A stretch of DNA of 64,000 bases from Cupriavidus sp. YR651 (GTDB lineage Bacteria; Pseudomonadota; Gammaproteobacteria; Burkholderiales; Burkholderiaceae). The translations under genes were made by a program, and so were the position numbers. The stretch's first letter is position 1; every line of letters starts with the position of its first letter. The DNA is taken from NCBI RefSeq assembly GCF_900101625.1, contig NZ_FMYZ01000001.1:466304-530303 (forward strand). The letters are read 5' to 3'. This document shows, piece by piece, positions 26,788 to 37,573 of this stretch. The notes beneath the pieces are model-generated. The model saw nothing but the letters and a program-made list of their open reading frames with translations. It was not told the DNA's origin and ran no database searches.

Positions 26788-27559
26788 CCCAAGCTCCTCT
26801 CTCGAATGCGGTCAGCTCGCGCGAGTCTGGGAAACGGCTGCGCAGTTGCGCCACCATGGCGCTCTGCGTCTCGGCGTCGCCCTGGCGACGAGCAATGCGC
26901 GCACCCAGCCAGAGGGACTGCGCGCTGACGAATCGGCTATTGTTGACGCGGCCAACGAACTGCCTGGCCTGCGCCATATCCCCGCGCTGGAAGTTCAGCA
27001 GCGCCAGGTTGGTGTTAACTGACGGATCGTTGCGATCATATCCGTAGGCCGTTTGCAAATTTTTTTCAGCCGATGCCAGGTCGCCATTGCGCAACTCGCA
27101 GGCACCCAGGTTGGTCAGCGGCTTGACCGGCCCATTGACCGACGGTGCCTGTACCGCGCGCTGCAGCATCGATTTCGCATCTGCATAGCGGCCGTTCAGG
27201 CAAAGAAACCAGCCATAGTTGTTGAGCACATCGGCATCGTTGCCGCGCATATTCAGCGCAGTGCGGAAGCTGTCCTCAGCCAGCACCTGCTCGTTCATGC
27301 CCATGTAGACCAGCGCGCGCACGTGGTACGCATCCACCAGCATGGGGTCGATGGCGATCGCCTGCTTGACCTCGTCCAGCGCCACCGAATACTGTCGCGC
27401 ATCCAGGTACTGGGTAGCGAGCTGCAGCCGGATGCCGGCGCGGCGGCTGGCATCGGTCTGGTCAGAAGCGGTCTTGATATCCTGCGTGGGCGTGGGTGGC
27501 AACGTGCAGGCGGACAACATCATCAGCCCGATCAGGGCCGCGACAATCAGACGGGTCAT
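26780..27559 (-). CDS. pilW: Type IV pilus biogenesis lipoprotein PilW (PilF)
   Basis: Outer-membrane pilotin-type lipoprotein (259 residues) required for stable type IV pili and secretin assembly. The signal peptide ends at LSAC, with the lipidated Cys18. TPR repeats follow ([31 protein letters not shown], [25 protein letters not shown]). The start overlaps the rlmN stop by 4 bp and the end overlaps rodZ by 8 bp, so rlmN-pilW-rodZ are translated from one mRNA. Confidence 0.9.
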   Translation of the reverse strand: MTRLIVAALIGLMMLSACTLPPTPTQDIKTASDQTDASRRAGIRLQLATQYLDARQYSVALDEVKQAIAIDPMLVDAYHVRALVYMGMNEQVLAEDSFRTALNMRGNDADVLNNYGWFLCLNGRYADAKSMLQRAVQAPSVNGPVKPLTNLGACELRNGDLASAEKNLQTAYGYDRNDPSVNTNLALLNFQRGDMAQARQFVGRVNNSRFVSAQSLWLGARIARRQGDAETQSAMVAQLRSRFPDSRELTAFERGAWDE

Positions 27560-28710
27560 GCAGGACGGGCCTCCCGAGATTGGCCGGCGGCAACCACCGG
27601 CACCAGTGGCGTGATCTTGCCGAACTTGCCGCGCTCGGCCAGACGGGTACGATCCATGACCTCGCCAGCCAGCTGGCCACAGGCGGCGTCGATGTCGTCG
27701 CCGCGGGTCTTGCGGATCGTGGTAACCAGGCCCGCATCCATCAGTACCTGGGCGAAGCGGCGAATCTGCTCGTTGTTCGAGCGCTTCAGCCCCGATTCAG
27801 GGAACGGGTTGAACGGGATCAGGTTGAACTTGCACGGCACATCGGCCACAAGCTTCAGCAATTCCCGCGCATGTTCGACGGTGTCATTGACGCCGTCGAG
27901 CATGCAATATTCGAAGGTAATGAAATCGCGCGGCGCGAATTCCAGGTAGCGGCGGCATGCCGCCATCAGTTCGGCCAGCGGATATTTCCGGTTGAGCGGG
28001 ACCAGCACGTCGCGCAACGCATCGTTGGACGCGTGCAGCGACACGGCCAGCGCCACCGGCAGGTCCTTGGACAGGCGGTCCATCATCGGCACCACGCCGG
28101 AAGTGGACAGCGTCACGCGACGGCGCGACAGGCCGTATGCGTTGTCGTCGAGCATCAGCCGCATGGCAGGCACCACCGCGTCATAGTTGAGCAGCGGCTC
28201 GCCCATGCCCATCATCACCACATTGGAGATGACACGCTCGTCCTTGGGGCCGCGGCCCAGCTGGGCGCGCATGGCGAATTCGGCCATCCAGAGCTGGCCA
28301 ATGATCTCGCCGGTCGAGAGGTTGCGGGAGAACCCCTGCTTGCCGGTCGAACAGAACCGGCAGTTGACGGCGCACCCCGCCTGCGACGACACGCACAGCG
28401 TACCGCGCGTGTCCTCTGGGATGTACACCGTCTCCACCGCGTTGCCGGCGCCTACATCGAGCAGCCACTTCCGCGTGCCATCGGACGACACGTTGTCGGT
28501 GATGATGGCCGGCGAACGGATCTCGGCACGCGTCGCCAGCTTTTCGCGCAGCGACTTGGCGAGATCCGACATGGCGTCGAAGCGGCTGGCACCGAACTGG
28601 TGGATCCAGCGCTGCAATTGCCGCGCACGAAACGGCTTCTCGCCGAGCTCGCCGCAATAGGCAGTGAGCGCGTCCGCGTCGAGATCGAGCAGGTTGACGA
28701 GATCGTTCAT
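27556..28710 (-). CDS. rlmN: Dual-specificity RNA methyltransferase RlmN
   Basis: Radical-SAM enzyme (384 residues) that methylates C2 of A2503 in 23S rRNA and A37 in some tRNAs. The cluster motif CxxxCxxC is in [16 protein letters not shown], and the resolving Cys sits in the conserved AACGQLAGE near the C-terminus. Other family blocks: [32 protein letters not shown] and [10 protein letters not shown]. It overlaps pilW by 4 bp and follows ndk. Confidence 0.96.
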   Translation of the reverse strand: MNDLVNLLDLDADALTAYCGELGEKPFRARQLQRWIHQFGASRFDAMSDLAKSLREKLATRAEIRSPAIITDNVSSDGTRKWLLDVGAGNAVETVYIPEDTRGTLCVSSQAGCAVNCRFCSTGKQGFSRNLSTGEIIGQLWMAEFAMRAQLGRGPKDERVISNVVMMGMGEPLLNYDAVVPAMRLMLDDNAYGLSRRRVTLSTSGVVPMMDRLSKDLPVALAVSLHASNDALRDVLVPLNRKYPLAELMAACRRYLEFAPRDFITFEYCMLDGVNDTVEHARELLKLVADVPCKFNLIPFNPFPESGLKRSNNEQIRRFAQVLMDAGLVTTIRKTRGDDIDAACGQLAGEVMDRTRLAERGKFGKITPLVPVVAAGQSREARPA

Positions 28711-28760
28711 GACAGCAATTCCAGCAATACTTCAGTAGACAGTCGTGTTGTCAGGGACAA

Positions 28761-29186
28761 TCAGCGGCTGTAAACGTTCATGCCCGGGAAGAAGAAGGCC
28801 ACTTCCACGGCAGCCGTTTCCGGAGCGTCCGAGCCGTGCACGGCGTTGGCGTCGATGCTGTCGGCGAAGTCGGCACGGATGGTGCCCTTCTCTGCCTTCT
28901 TCGGATCGGTGGCGCCCATCAGGTCACGATTCTTGGCGATGGCGTTTTCACCTTCCAGGGCCTGGATCATGACCGGGCCGGAGACCATGAAATCCACCAG
29001 ATCCTTGAAGAACGGGCGTGCCTTGTGCACAGCGTAGAACTGCTCGGCTTCACCGCGCGACAGGTGAGCCATCTTCGCGGCAACGACTTTCAGGCCGGCG
29101 GCCTCGAAACGGGCGTAGATCTGGCCGATAACGTTCTTGGCCACGGCATCCGGCTTGATAATCGACAGGGTGCGTTCGATCGCCAT
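28761..29186 (-). CDS. ndk: Nucleoside diphosphate kinase
   Basis: Transfers the gamma phosphate of ATP to other NDPs (141 residues, the normal length). The N-terminus [21 protein letters not shown] is the family start, and the active-site His lies in the segment ending [20 protein letters not shown]. It heads the minus-strand group that continues into rlmN. Confidence 0.97.
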   Translation of the reverse strand: MAIERTLSIIKPDAVAKNVIGQIYARFEAAGLKVVAAKMAHLSRGEAEQFYAVHKARPFFKDLVDFMVSGPVMIQALEGENAIAKNRDLMGATDPKKAEKGTIRADFADSIDANAVHGSDAPETAAVEVAFFFPGMNVYSR

Positions 29187-29232
29187 GAAAAACTCCGAAA
29201 AATGAAGGGGTTACAAATGGATTAAACGTGCA

Positions 29233-29261
29233 ATTCTAGCACGAGACGATGGCGGTTTCGA
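29233..29261 (-). promoter_or_regulatory. Extended -10 promoter of ndk
   Basis: On the minus strand, TAGAAT (29238-29233) is preceded by TGC, an extended -10, and by TCGAAA (29261-29256) at 17 bp. It would start transcription about 40 nt before the ndk ATG. Confidence 0.55.
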
Positions 29262-29515
29262 GCACGCACCCCGTCGGCACCGGCGGGCCCGCGGGAGCAC
29301 GGCCCGGGATCGCCAAAAGCAATTCTTGCAGCACATTTTGCCGGCAAAGAAAGGGAACGGCAGCAACGGTTCCCCGTCAAATGTGTGCGAATTCGGAAAA
29401 CAACCAATGCAGCAGGTGGTTGTGAAGACAATACCCCTCTTGCAAATCCGCCGACGCGATGCCACATTGACGCTGTGCCGCCCGGGTCGCCCCGGCGCCT
29501 CACCGATATCTGATG
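29262..29515. other. Divergent gap between ndk and the YccA gene
   Basis: Apart from the ndk promoter on the right-to-left strand, this stretch shows no supported gene. It is GC-rich with several short hairpins. A TTGACG (29467-29472) is a possible -35 for the YccA gene but no good -10 follows. Confidence 0.3.
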
Positions 29516-29527
29516 ACAGGAGTCACC

Positions 29528-30232
29528 ATGAACAACAAGCTGAACACTTACGGTTTCGGCAATAGTGCTGCGGGCGTCACCGACGTCGTCGTCCGCAACC
29601 GGGTCCTACGCAATACCTACTGGCTGCTGGCTCTCTCGATGATCCCGACGGTGCTCGGCGCCTGGATCGGCGTGGCCACCGGCTTCACGATGATGGCGGG
29701 TAGCCCCGGCCTGTCCCTGATTTTGTTCTTCGCGATCGCCATGGGCTTCATGTTTGGCATCGAGAAGACCAAGAACAGCGGCATGGGCGTAGTCCTGCTG
29801 CTGGCGTTCACGTTCTTCATGGGCCTGATGCTGTCCCGCCTGATCAGCGCAACCCTGTCGTTCTCGAACGGCCCGGCGCTCATCATGTATGCGTTCGGTG
29901 GCACCGCAGCCGTGTTTGCCACGATGGCGTCGATCGCCACGGTCAGCAAACGCGATTTCTCGGGCATGAGCAAGTTCCTGTTCGTCGGCGTCATCCTGCT
30001 GATCCTGGCCAGCGTGGCCAACATCTGGCTGCAAATGCCGGCCTTGATGATCACGGTATCCGTCATCGCGATCGGCATCTTCTCGGCCTATATCCTCTTT
30101 GACGTGCAGCGCATCGTGAACGGCGGCGAAACCAACTATGTGACCGCCACGCTCGCGATTTACCTGGACGTGTACAACGTGTTCGCCAACCTGCTGGCGC
30201 TGCTGGGTATCTTCGGCGGCAACCGCGACTGA
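29528..30232 (+). CDS. Bax inhibitor-1/YccA family membrane protein
   Basis: 234-residue polytopic inner-membrane protein of the BI-1 (TMBIM/YccA) family. Seven hydrophobic segments are seen (for example NTYWLLALSMIPTVLGAWI, GLSLILFFAIAMGFMF, VVLLLAFTFFMGLML). The family C-terminal block SAYILFDVQRIVNGGETNYVTATLAIYLDVYN carries the conserved aspartates linked to calcium or proton leak. E. coli YccA binds FtsH and protects SecY, a possible link to the HflKC genes in this window. The ATG at 29528 has the ribosome-binding site AGGAG. Confidence 0.9.
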   Translation: MNNKLNTYGFGNSAAGVTDVVVRNRVLRNTYWLLALSMIPTVLGAWIGVATGFTMMAGSPGLSLILFFAIAMGFMFGIEKTKNSGMGVVLLLAFTFFMGLMLSRLISATLSFSNGPALIMYAFGGTAAVFATMASIATVSKRDFSGMSKFLFVGVILLILASVANIWLQMPALMITVSVIAIGIFSAYILFDVQRIVNGGETNYVTATLAIYLDVYNVFANLLALLGIFGGNRD

Positions 30233-30250
30233 CGCAGCCACGCTGAAACG

Positions 30251-30279
30251 AAAAAGCCGGCCAACGGGCCGGCTTTTTT
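30251..30279. terminator. Bidirectional intrinsic terminator
   Basis: Perfect 12-bp arms AAAAAGCCGGCC (30251-30262) and GGCCGGCTTTTT (30267-30278) with a 4-nt loop and a T6 run. The A-tract on the left makes it usable from both strands, between the YccA gene and rlmD. Confidence 0.92.
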
Positions 30280-30298
30280 CATGGGCGCTTGCCACACA

Positions 30299-31723
30299 TC
30301 AGTCGCGCTCGAACACCGCGATCGACTCCACGTGAGACGTGTGCGGGAACATGTTCACCACACCCGCGCCGGCCAGGCGATAGCCGGCCTCGTGGACCAG
30401 CAGGCCCGCGTCGCGCGCAAGCGTCGCCGGGCTGCATGACACGTAGACGATACGCTTCGGCAGCACGTCGCTGCCAGCCTGGTGCAGTTCGCCCAACGCC
30501 TTGCAGACAGCCAGCGCGCCTTCACGCGGCGGATCCACCAGCCAGCGGTCGAAGCGGCCCAGTGCGGCGATTTCCTCGGCCGTCACCTCGAACAGGTTGC
30601 GACAAGCAAACGAGGTCTTGCCCGCCAGCCCGTTGTATTCGGCATTGGCCAGCGCACGCGTCGTCAGCGCCTCACTGCCTTCAATTCCCATTACCGAAGT
30701 GCCCTGCGTGGCTAGCGGCAGTGTGAAGTTGCCGATGCCGCAGAACAGGTCGAGCAGACGATCAGTCGGCTGCGGGTCCAGAAGGCGCAATGCGCGCCCG
30801 ATCAGCACGCGGTTGATCTGGTGGTTGACCTGCGTGAAGTCCGTCGGCTTGAACGGCATCCGAATACTGAACTCGGGCAGCGTGTAGGCCAGCTCCTGAT
30901 CAGCCGGGTAGAACGGATAGACCGTGTCCGGGCCCTTGGGCTGCAGCCAGAACTGCACGTTGTGCCGATCGGCAAACGCGCGCAGCAGGTCTTTGTCTGC
31001 ATCGGTCAGCGGCTCCAGGATCCGCAGCACCAGCGCCGTGACCTCGTTGCCAACGGCCAGCTCGATCTGCGGCATGCGCTCGCGAATGGAGAGCCCCGAC
31101 ACCAGCTCGCGAAGCGGCACCAGCATCGCCGACACATGCGGCGGCAATATCTCGCAGCGCGTCATGTCGGCCACGTAGCTGCTCTTGCGCTCGTGAAAAC
31201 CCACCAGCACTCCACCCTTCTTGGCGACGTAGCGCACGGTCAGCCGCGCGCGATACCGGTAACCCCAGTCCGGTCCGGCGATCGGCCGGAACACCACGTC
31301 TGGCCGCACCTTCGAAAGGTGCCAGAGGTTGTCTTCCAGCACACGCTGCTTGATGGCAAGCTGGGCACGCGCATCCAGGTGCTGCATGGAGCAGCCGCCA
31401 CAAACGCCGAAATGCTGGCAGCCCGGATCCACACGCATCACCGACGCCTGCTTCACCTCCACCAGTTGCGCCTGCTCGTAGCTCGGCTTGCGGCGAAAAC
31501 TGCGGTAGCTGACGGTCTCGCCCGGCAATGCACCCTCGACGAATATCACCTTGCCCGGTGTACCGTCTTCGTTGACCAGGCGACCCACGCCGCGCGCCTC
31601 CATGTCGAGGCTGTCGATCGTGACGACGGGATCCGCGGACGGGTTCGCGTTGGCGACGGATGCGGCGGGTGCAGCACCTGACGGCACCGCTTTGTGGAGC
31701 TGGGAGGACACGGCTTGAGACAC
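30299..31723 (-). CDS. rlmD: 23S rRNA (uracil-1939-C5)-methyltransferase RlmD
   Basis: RumA/RlmD-type enzyme (474 residues) that methylates U1939 of 23S rRNA. An N-terminal TRAM domain precedes Fe-S cysteines in [15 protein letters not shown] with a further Cys in MTRCEILPP. The SAM fold shows [16 protein letters not shown], and the catalytic Cys is in [13 protein letters not shown] with the general base Glu in [12 protein letters not shown]. The start is taken as GTG at 31723, about 28 nt downstream of a minus-strand TACAAT box. Longer frames would run into the divergent gene. Confidence 0.92.
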   Translation of the reverse strand: MSQAVSSQLHKAVPSGAAPAASVANANPSADPVVTIDSLDMEARGVGRLVNEDGTPGKVIFVEGALPGETVSYRSFRRKPSYEQAQLVEVKQASVMRVDPGCQHFGVCGGCSMQHLDARAQLAIKQRVLEDNLWHLSKVRPDVVFRPIAGPDWGYRYRARLTVRYVAKKGGVLVGFHERKSSYVADMTRCEILPPHVSAMLVPLRELVSGLSIRERMPQIELAVGNEVTALVLRILEPLTDADKDLLRAFADRHNVQFWLQPKGPDTVYPFYPADQELAYTLPEFSIRMPFKPTDFTQVNHQINRVLIGRALRLLDPQPTDRLLDLFCGIGNFTLPLATQGTSVMGIEGSEALTTRALANAEYNGLAGKTSFACRNLFEVTAEEIAALGRFDRWLVDPPREGALAVCKALGELHQAGSDVLPKRIVYVSCSPATLARDAGLLVHEAGYRLAGAGVVNMFPHTSHVESIAVFERD

Positions 31724-31758
31724 CAGTGGGACCTGACGTATTGTTTTGCGAAAGCGCG

Positions 31759-31764
31759 ATTGTA
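31759..31764 (-). promoter_or_regulatory. Probable -10 element of rlmD
   Basis: TACAAT on the minus strand (31764-31759) lies about 36 bp before the GTG start of rlmD, in the gap to the divergent endonuclease/exonuclease family gene. The -35 is not clear. Confidence 0.4.
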
Positions 31765-31803
31765 GTCCAGTCACGGCGCCGGGCGGCGCTCGGAGGGATA
31801 GCG

Positions 31804-32658
31804 ATGGAACTGATCTCGTGGAATATCCAGTGGGGACGTGGCGCGGATGGCAAGGTGGACCTTGCGCGCACCATCGACACACTGCGCAGCATGGCCGATG
31901 CCGATGTGCTGTGCCTGCAGGAAGTGACGCGTGGGTTCACCGACATGCCCGGCAACCCCAATCGCGACCAGATCGCGGAGCTCACGGCCCTGCTGCCCGG
32001 CTACCGCGTGCTGTTCGCGCCCGGCGTGGACCGCACAGGCGGTGATGGCGGCCATCGACAGTTCGGCAACGTGGTGGCCACGCGGCTCCCCGTACATGAG
32101 ATTTTCCGCCATGCGCTGCCCTGGCCGGCCGACCCCGACGTGGCATCCATGCCCCGCGTGGCACTGGAAGTGACGGTGCAGATCGGCACGAATCCGTTGC
32201 GCATCGTTTGCACGCACCTGGAGTACTACTCGCAAACCCAGCGCACGGCGCAAGCCGAAGCCCTGCGGGACTGGCATGCGCAGGCGTGCGACCATGCCCG
32301 TCGCCCGGGCCGTTCGGAAAACAGGCCGGGGCCGTTCACGCCCGAACCGCGTCCCGCGGAAGCCATTCTCTGCGGCGACTTCAACAGCAAGCCGGACGAC
32401 GTCGCCTACCAGCGCATGCTCGCGCCCTATGCGGACACCACGCCGAACTGGCGCGACGCTTGGGTGCATCGGCATCCGGGTCAGCCGCACGCGCCGACCT
32501 GTGCGCTCTACGACAAGGCGCAATGGAAGGAGCCGCCGTTTGCGTGCGACTTCGTCTTCGTTACGGAGAACCTGCTTGGGAAGGTGCTGCGCTGCGAGGT
32601 CAATGGCGACACGGATGCGTCCGACCACCAGCCGATCCACCTGACGGTGGATCTCTGA
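31804..32658 (+). CDS. Endonuclease/exonuclease/phosphatase family protein
   Basis: 284-residue metal-dependent hydrolase of the DNase I-like EEP fold. Catalytic blocks are complete: [13 protein letters not shown] at the N-terminus (Asn), LCLQEVTRG (metal-binding Glu), [10 protein letters not shown] (Asp-x-Asn) and the C-terminal ASDHQPIHL (Asp-His). The substrate (DNA, phosphoester or lipid) cannot be told. The ribosome-binding site GGAGGGA precedes the ATG at 31804. No signal peptide is seen, so it is probably cytoplasmic. It converges on the exonuclease gene with a 15-bp gap. Confidence 0.87.
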   Translation: MELISWNIQWGRGADGKVDLARTIDTLRSMADADVLCLQEVTRGFTDMPGNPNRDQIAELTALLPGYRVLFAPGVDRTGGDGGHRQFGNVVATRLPVHEIFRHALPWPADPDVASMPRVALEVTVQIGTNPLRIVCTHLEYYSQTQRTAQAEALRDWHAQACDHARRPGRSENRPGPFTPEPRPAEAILCGDFNSKPDDVAYQRMLAPYADTTPNWRDAWVHRHPGQPHAPTCALYDKAQWKEPPFACDFVFVTENLLGKVLRCEVNGDTDASDHQPIHLTVDL

Positions 32659-32673
32659 ACCCGACCAGCCCGG

Positions 32674-33513
32674 CTAGAACGATTCGTCCTCGCTCTCAGG
32701 GCTCATCGGCTGCAACTGGAACGCGCGCAGATATTCCATCCACTGCGTGCCGGGCAACTCTGCCAGCGACTCCTGCACGAGTGCCATTTCCATGTCGAAT
32801 TCGCGCGGCGTCAGGCCACCACGCATCAGCTGGAAACGACAATACATCAGGTATGTGTTGACGACATCAGTCTCGCAATAGTCGCGGATCGCGCCGAGCT
32901 GGCCTTCCTGGTAAGCCTGCCAGACCTTGCTGCCGTCCATGCCCATCTTGCCCGGAAAGCCGCAGAGCTTGGCCAGGTCATCGAGCGGCGCGCTGGCCCG
33001 TGGCTGGTACATCGCCAACAGGTCCATCAGGTCCAGGTGCCGCATGTGATAGCGGCTGATGTAGTTGTTCCACTTGAAGTCGCGGCTGTCGTCGTCGCGG
33101 CCCTCGCCCATTTCCCAGTAGCGCGGCGCGGCGACGCCGTTGATCAGGCCGCGATAGTGCAGCACCGGCAGGTCGAAGCCGCCACCGTTCCACGACACCA
33201 GCTGCGGGCTGTAGCGCGCGATCAGTTCATAGAACTTCTGGATCAGCGTGGCCTCGCCGTCTTCCAGGGTGCCCAGCGATCCGACGTGGAACACCGCCGA
33301 GCCGTCGCGCTGCGTGCGGCGCAGCACGCAGGAAATCGCGGCCACGCGCTGCAGGTGATGCGGCAGGAAGTCCGAGCCGGTCTTCTCCCGGCGGGCGGCA
33401 AACGCATGCTCGGCGACGTCGGCGTCGCTCATCGATGCGGGGTGGTCATGCAAACGGCGCAGGCCGGCGACATCGGGAATCGTCTCGATGTCGAATACCA
33501 GCACAGGGGTCAT
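32674..33513 (-). CDS. 3'-5' exonuclease, PolB-type DEDDy domain
   Basis: 279-residue stand-alone exonuclease domain of the family related to DNA polymerase B proofreading (COG3298-type). DEDDy residues are visible: VFDIETIP (Asp-x-Glu, residues 8-10), [20 protein letters not shown] and [13 protein letters not shown] (Tyr-x3-Asp). The ATG overlaps the rpoS stop (ATGA), so its translation is probably coupled to rpoS. That suggests higher expression in stationary phase; the role in DNA repair is inferred. Confidence 0.87.
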   Translation of the reverse strand: MTPVLVFDIETIPDVAGLRRLHDHPASMSDADVAEHAFAARREKTGSDFLPHHLQRVAAISCVLRRTQRDGSAVFHVGSLGTLEDGEATLIQKFYELIARYSPQLVSWNGGGFDLPVLHYRGLINGVAAPRYWEMGEGRDDDSRDFKWNNYISRYHMRHLDLMDLLAMYQPRASAPLDDLAKLCGFPGKMGMDGSKVWQAYQEGQLGAIRDYCETDVVNTYLMYCRFQLMRGGLTPREFDMEMALVQESLAELPGTQWMEYLRAFQLQPMSPESEDESF

Positions 33514-34667
33514 AAAACGGCGTCCTTGCGTACACCTTGCGAGGCGAAATGCCGCTTGAGCTTGACGAGTGCTTCCTGCTGGATCTGGCGCACGCGTTCG
33601 CGCGTGAGACCCATCTCCTCGGCCAGCTCTTCCAGCGTGGCCGGCTCGATATGGTTGAGGCCGAAGCGTCGTTCCACAACGTAGCGATGCTTTTCCGACA
33701 GGCGCGCCAGCCAGAGCTTCATCAGGTTTTCCAACTCGCGGTGGGCCACTTCCTGGTCAGGCGCGGCGTTGTGCTCATCGGACAGGAAATCGAGCAGGCT
33801 GGAGCCCGGGTCGAGATCAAACGGCGTATCGAGCGAGGTGGTGTGTTCATTGAGTGCCAGCACGTCCTGCACCTCGTCCGGCGTCTTGCCGAGCAGGTGG
33901 GCGATGTCCTCGAGGCTGGCGTCGCGGCCGTCCGTGCCACCCTTTTCGAGGTGGCGCTTGGCACGCAGGACCTGGTTGAGTTCGCGGATCACGTGCACCG
34001 GCAAGCGCACGGTGCGGGCCTGGTTCATGATCGCGCGCTCGATGCTCTGGCGGATCCACCAGGTGGCATAAGTAGAGAAACGGAAACCGCGCGACGGGTC
34101 GAACTTCTCGATGGCGTGCATCAGGCCAAGGTTGCCTTCCTCGATCAGGTCGAGCAATGGCACGCCGCGGTTCAGGTATCCCTTGGCGATACTGACCACG
34201 AGGCGCAGGTTGCGCTCGATCATCACCTGGCGCGCGGAGAAATCCCCGCCCTTGGCCAGCGTGGAGAAATGCAGTTCCTCGGGTGCCGAGAGCAGCGGCT
34301 TGATGCTGATGCGGTTGAGATAGTGCTGGACGGTGTCTGCAGCCAGTTCCGTGTGCAACACGGTGCGGAAGTCGTCGTGCTCGGGCGCAGCCTCGGCACC
34401 GTTCTCTTCCTCGTCGTCCTCGGACTCGTCGTCTTCGTCGTCGCGATCGTTGTCGTCGACAGCCAGGTCGGCTTCGCGCAAACCGGCGCGCGACACGGCA
34501 GTGATCGGCTCGTCCGTGGCTGGCACCATGTCGGACGCGGGATCCTCGGTGAAGATCCCTGCGTCGACAGCATCGTCAGCTTTTGCTACGCCAGCCTTTC
34601 CTACCGGCTGCTTGGGACGACGGGTCCTGCTGACAACTCCGGATGAGACAGTTTTCTGGCGTGGCAT
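33510..34667 (-). CDS. rpoS: RNA polymerase sigma factor RpoS
   Basis: Stationary-phase and general stress sigma factor (385 residues, about 55 longer than E. coli RpoS). Conserved regions: region 1.2 ([23 protein letters not shown]), region 2 ([48 protein letters not shown]), region 3 and region 4 ([33 protein letters not shown]). The extra length is N-terminal and includes a strongly acidic run at residues 68-99. It follows nlpD by 6 bp and overlaps the exonuclease gene, so the promoter is probably within or before nlpD. Confidence 0.96.
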   Translation of the reverse strand: MPRQKTVSSGVVSRTRRPKQPVGKAGVAKADDAVDAGIFTEDPASDMVPATDEPITAVSRAGLREADLAVDDNDRDDEDDESEDDEEENGAEAAPEHDDFRTVLHTELAADTVQHYLNRISIKPLLSAPEELHFSTLAKGGDFSARQVMIERNLRLVVSIAKGYLNRGVPLLDLIEEGNLGLMHAIEKFDPSRGFRFSTYATWWIRQSIERAIMNQARTVRLPVHVIRELNQVLRAKRHLEKGGTDGRDASLEDIAHLLGKTPDEVQDVLALNEHTTSLDTPFDLDPGSSLLDFLSDEHNAAPDQEVAHRELENLMKLWLARLSEKHRYVVERRFGLNHIEPATLEELAEEMGLTRERVRQIQQEALVKLKRHFASQGVRKDAVL

Positions 34668-34673
34668 GAAACC

Positions 34674-35552
34674 TCACTGTGGCGGCAGATACCGCATCGG
34701 ATCGACCGGTTTTCCGTTCTTGCGAACCTCAAAGTGCAGCTTGACCCTGTCAGTATCACTGTTACCCATTTCGGCAATCTTCTGGCCCTTGCGGACCGTC
34801 GATTGCTCTGCCACCACCACCTTGTCGTTGTAACCGTACGCGGTGAGGTATGTATCGTTGTGTTTGATGATGACAAGATTCCCGTAGCCGCGCAAGGGGC
34901 CTACGTGAATCACCCTACCCTCGTCGGCAGCCATCACCGAGTCACCTTTTTTACCCGCGATGTCGATGCCTTTGTTTCCTTTGTCATCAAACTTTCCAAC
35001 CAGTTGGCCAGAGGCCGGCCAGGCCAGGTGGATGTCCGCGGCGGGCGCGGCAGCGGCGGATGCCGGGGGCGTCGCCGTGGCCGGTGCGGAAGCGGCGCCG
35101 GCCTGCGTCGCCGGCGGCACCGAGGCTGTCACCGGCGTGCCCACCGGGCGGGCCGCATCGATCGGCTGCGACTGCACCGTGCCCGGCGCCACCGGCACCG
35201 TGGCCACACCCGGCGCGGCATTCACGTCGGCGCTGGGCGGCACCACGCGCAGCAATTGCCCCACTTCGATCTGGTTGGCGTTGGCAATATTGTTCCAGCC
35301 GGCAACGTCACGATACGACTGGCCGTTTTCCAGTGCGATACGGTAAAGCGTATCGCCTCGCTTGACCCGATAGTAGCCGGGCGGCGCGGGTTCGGTCGAC
35401 GCGGCGGCCTGGCCACCTGACGTGGACGTCCGATCCACAACCGGGGCCGGCATGGGGGAATTGGCGCAGGCGGCGAGAATTGCGGCCAGCGCGGTCACGG
35501 CGAAAAGCTGTCCGACGCGTGCGAAATGTTCCGATTTCACGATGGTGTGCAT
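34674..35552 (-). CDS. nlpD: NlpD-like amidase activator lipoprotein
   Basis: 292-residue outer-membrane lipoprotein. Signal peptide with lipobox LAAC and Cys29, one LysM domain (about 61-105, YYRVKRGDTLYRIALENGQSYR), an Ala/Pro-rich linker, and a C-terminal LytM/M23 domain (about 180-290). The metal-binding positions of active M23 enzymes are not intact (GIDIAG where active enzymes have a His; TAYGYND in place of the usual His motif), so it most likely activates an AmiC-type amidase rather than cutting wall itself. It lies directly before rpoS. Confidence 0.92.
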   Translation of the reverse strand: MHTIVKSEHFARVGQLFAVTALAAILAACANSPMPAPVVDRTSTSGGQAAASTEPAPPGYYRVKRGDTLYRIALENGQSYRDVAGWNNIANANQIEVGQLLRVVPPSADVNAAPGVATVPVAPGTVQSQPIDAARPVGTPVTASVPPATQAGAASAPATATPPASAAAAPAADIHLAWPASGQLVGKFDDKGNKGIDIAGKKGDSVMAADEGRVIHVGPLRGYGNLVIIKHNDTYLTAYGYNDKVVVAEQSTVRKGQKIAEMGNSDTDRVKLHFEVRKNGKPVDPMRYLPPQ

Positions 35553-35560
35553 AGTTCGAC

Positions 35561-36466
35561 TCAGATGGTGCCCGATTTTAAGGGCACAAAGAAAACGGCT
35601 TCAAGCGCGGTTCGGTGAAAACGATGCCGATTGAGGCGCTCGATGAGCAGAAGTTGCTGGGTCACGGTCTGACCCGGTCCGCCAGAGTTGGGGGCTACCA
35701 CCGGGGCGATCAGTCGCCCGCCCACGGCTAGCTGTTCCAGCAGGGCCTCGGGCACTTCCATGCCCGCGGCGGCCAGGATGATGGCGGAAAATGGCGCCGC
35801 CTGCGGCAGGCCGAGCATGCCGTCGCCATAGTGCAGGCGGATATTGGGCACGCGCAGGGGCCGCAGGTTCGCCTTGGCTTGTTCGTGTAGCGGACGGATC
35901 CGCTCGATAGAGAACACTTCCTGCGCCACCAGGCTCAGTACCGCGGCCTGGTAGCCGCAACCTGTACCGATTTCCAGCACGCGCGCGAGCGGCTGGTCTG
36001 GCGTCAGCCCGTCGCGCAGCAGCTCGATCATGCGCGCCACCACGGAGGGCTTGGAAATGGTCTGCTGGTGGCCGATCGGCAATGCGGCGTCTTCGTATGC
36101 CTGCGATGCCAGGCCGGGTTCCATGAACAAGTGGCGCGGCACCGTGCCGATGGCGCTCAGCACGCGCTCATCGCGGATGCCGCCGGCACGCAGCCGTGCC
36201 GCCAATGCGGCGCGCGCGCGATCGGACGCCATCCCGCCACCGCCGGCCGTCGCTGCCGAGGCCCGCGCCTCCACAGCACTGCCCGGCACAGGAGGCGACG
36301 CGGGCGGTGCCGCCGGCTTGCGCGGCTTGGCCGTGGCGGGAGCAGGCGCGGCGGCGCGCTGGCCGCCCACCGCAGGCAGGCCAGCGGTGCGGGCAGGTGC
36401 GGGCTTGCGCTCCACCACCGCATCGAGCGGCAGCGGAAAACGAGGTCGGCGCGGAGGAGAACTCAT
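35561..36466 (-). CDS. pcm: Protein-L-isoaspartate O-methyltransferase
   Basis: Repairs isoaspartate damage in aged proteins (301 residues). The catalytic domain is typical, with [39 protein letters not shown] (SAM loop), YGDGMLGLP and [10 protein letters not shown]. The first 80 or so residues are an unusual Pro/Ala/Arg-rich extension before the conserved core. The start ATG at 36466 ([14 protein letters not shown]) is preferred; an ATG 15 codons upstream and an internal ATG near the core ([11 protein letters not shown]) are alternatives. It sits between surE and nlpD, the conserved order. Confidence 0.93.
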   Translation of the reverse strand: MSSPPRRPRFPLPLDAVVERKPAPARTAGLPAVGGQRAAAPAPATAKPRKPAAPPASPPVPGSAVEARASAATAGGGGMASDRARAALAARLRAGGIRDERVLSAIGTVPRHLFMEPGLASQAYEDAALPIGHQQTISKPSVVARMIELLRDGLTPDQPLARVLEIGTGCGYQAAVLSLVAQEVFSIERIRPLHEQAKANLRPLRVPNIRLHYGDGMLGLPQAAPFSAIILAAAGMEVPEALLEQLAVGGRLIAPVVAPNSGGPGQTVTQQLLLIERLNRHRFHRTALEAVFFVPLKSGTI

Positions 36467-36566
36467 GTCGGCAAGACCGGCGTGCAGACGCGCGCGCGTA
36501 TTGCCGCGCATAACGCCGCGCGGCGATCCAGACAGGAAGATCGTGACGTGGGCGCCAGCAACACGC

Positions 36567-37319
36567 CTACCCCAGCCACTGTCCGAGTTGTTCGAGCTGC
36601 CCGCGATGGGTCAGGTCCAGCTGCAGCGGCGTCAGCGAGACGTAGCCGTTGGCGGTCGCGTGGAAATCGGTGCCTTCGCTGGCATCGCGCGCATCGCCGG
36701 CAGGGCCGATCCAATAGTTGGTGTCGCCGCGCGGATTCACCTGCGTGATGACCGGCTGCGACGGGTGACGCTTGCCAAGTCGCGTGGCACGCTGGCCGAG
36801 GATGTGCTCGTACGGAAGATTCGGGATGTTGACGTTAAGCAGGAACGGCTCGGTGGGCGGGCGGGCAATCACGCGCTCCACGATCTCGCGCGCCACGCGC
36901 GCGGCAGCGTCGAGATGCTCCCAACCCTTGTCGACCTGGGAGAACGCAAGCGACGGAATGCCGAACAGATAGCCTTCGATGGCTGCGGCGACGGTGCCCG
37001 AGTACAGCACGTCCTCGCCCATGTTCTGACCCTGGTTGATGCCGGACACGACGAGGTCCGGGCGATCTTCCAGCAGGCCGGTCAGCGCCACGTGCACGCA
37101 GTCGGTCGGCGTGCCGTTGATGAAACGGAAACCCTTCTGCACGCCTTCGCGCGCCTCGAAGACAGACAACGGACGCTGCAACGTCAGCGAATTCGATGCA
37201 CCACTATGATTCTGTTCCGGCGCGATCACCGTCACGCGCGCAAGCGGGGCGAGCGCGGCATGCAGAACGGCAAGCCCCGGCGCGAGATAGCCGTCATCGT
37301 TGGCGAGAAGGATATGCAT
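36567..37319 (-). CDS. surE: 5'/3'-nucleotidase SurE
   Basis: Survival-protein phosphatase (250 residues) that dephosphorylates nucleoside monophosphates. The metal site is in [16 protein letters not shown] (Asp9-Asp10), with [51 protein letters not shown] and NVNIPNLP. The ATG at 37319 (MHILLAND) is the family start; the frame extends 56 codons further upstream without support. It heads the surE-pcm-nlpD-rpoS group. Confidence 0.95.
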   Translation of the reverse strand: MHILLANDDGYLAPGLAVLHAALAPLARVTVIAPEQNHSGASNSLTLQRPLSVFEAREGVQKGFRFINGTPTDCVHVALTGLLEDRPDLVVSGINQGQNMGEDVLYSGTVAAAIEGYLFGIPSLAFSQVDKGWEHLDAAARVAREIVERVIARPPTEPFLLNVNIPNLPYEHILGQRATRLGKRHPSQPVITQVNPRGDTNYWIGPAGDARDASEGTDFHATANGYVSLTPLQLDLTHRGQLEQLGQWLG

Positions 37320-37573
37320 GGCCGCGATTGTACCTGAGCGAGGCGCCGCTCGCGGCACCAAAACAGCCCCGCAAACACGCAAAACAGGGCAGATTGTGTC
37401 AGCGCGGATGCGGTTTGCCACAATGACCTTGCGGCGAGCTTTCGACTCCCCCACGCCGCCATCGACATCGGGCAAAGTCACACGCACGCTCGAACAGAAC
37501 GACCGTGCTTTTTTCGGCTACACTTGCCTGAGCCTGCGCGTCAGCGCATGACAACACCATGACCGGAGACAAG

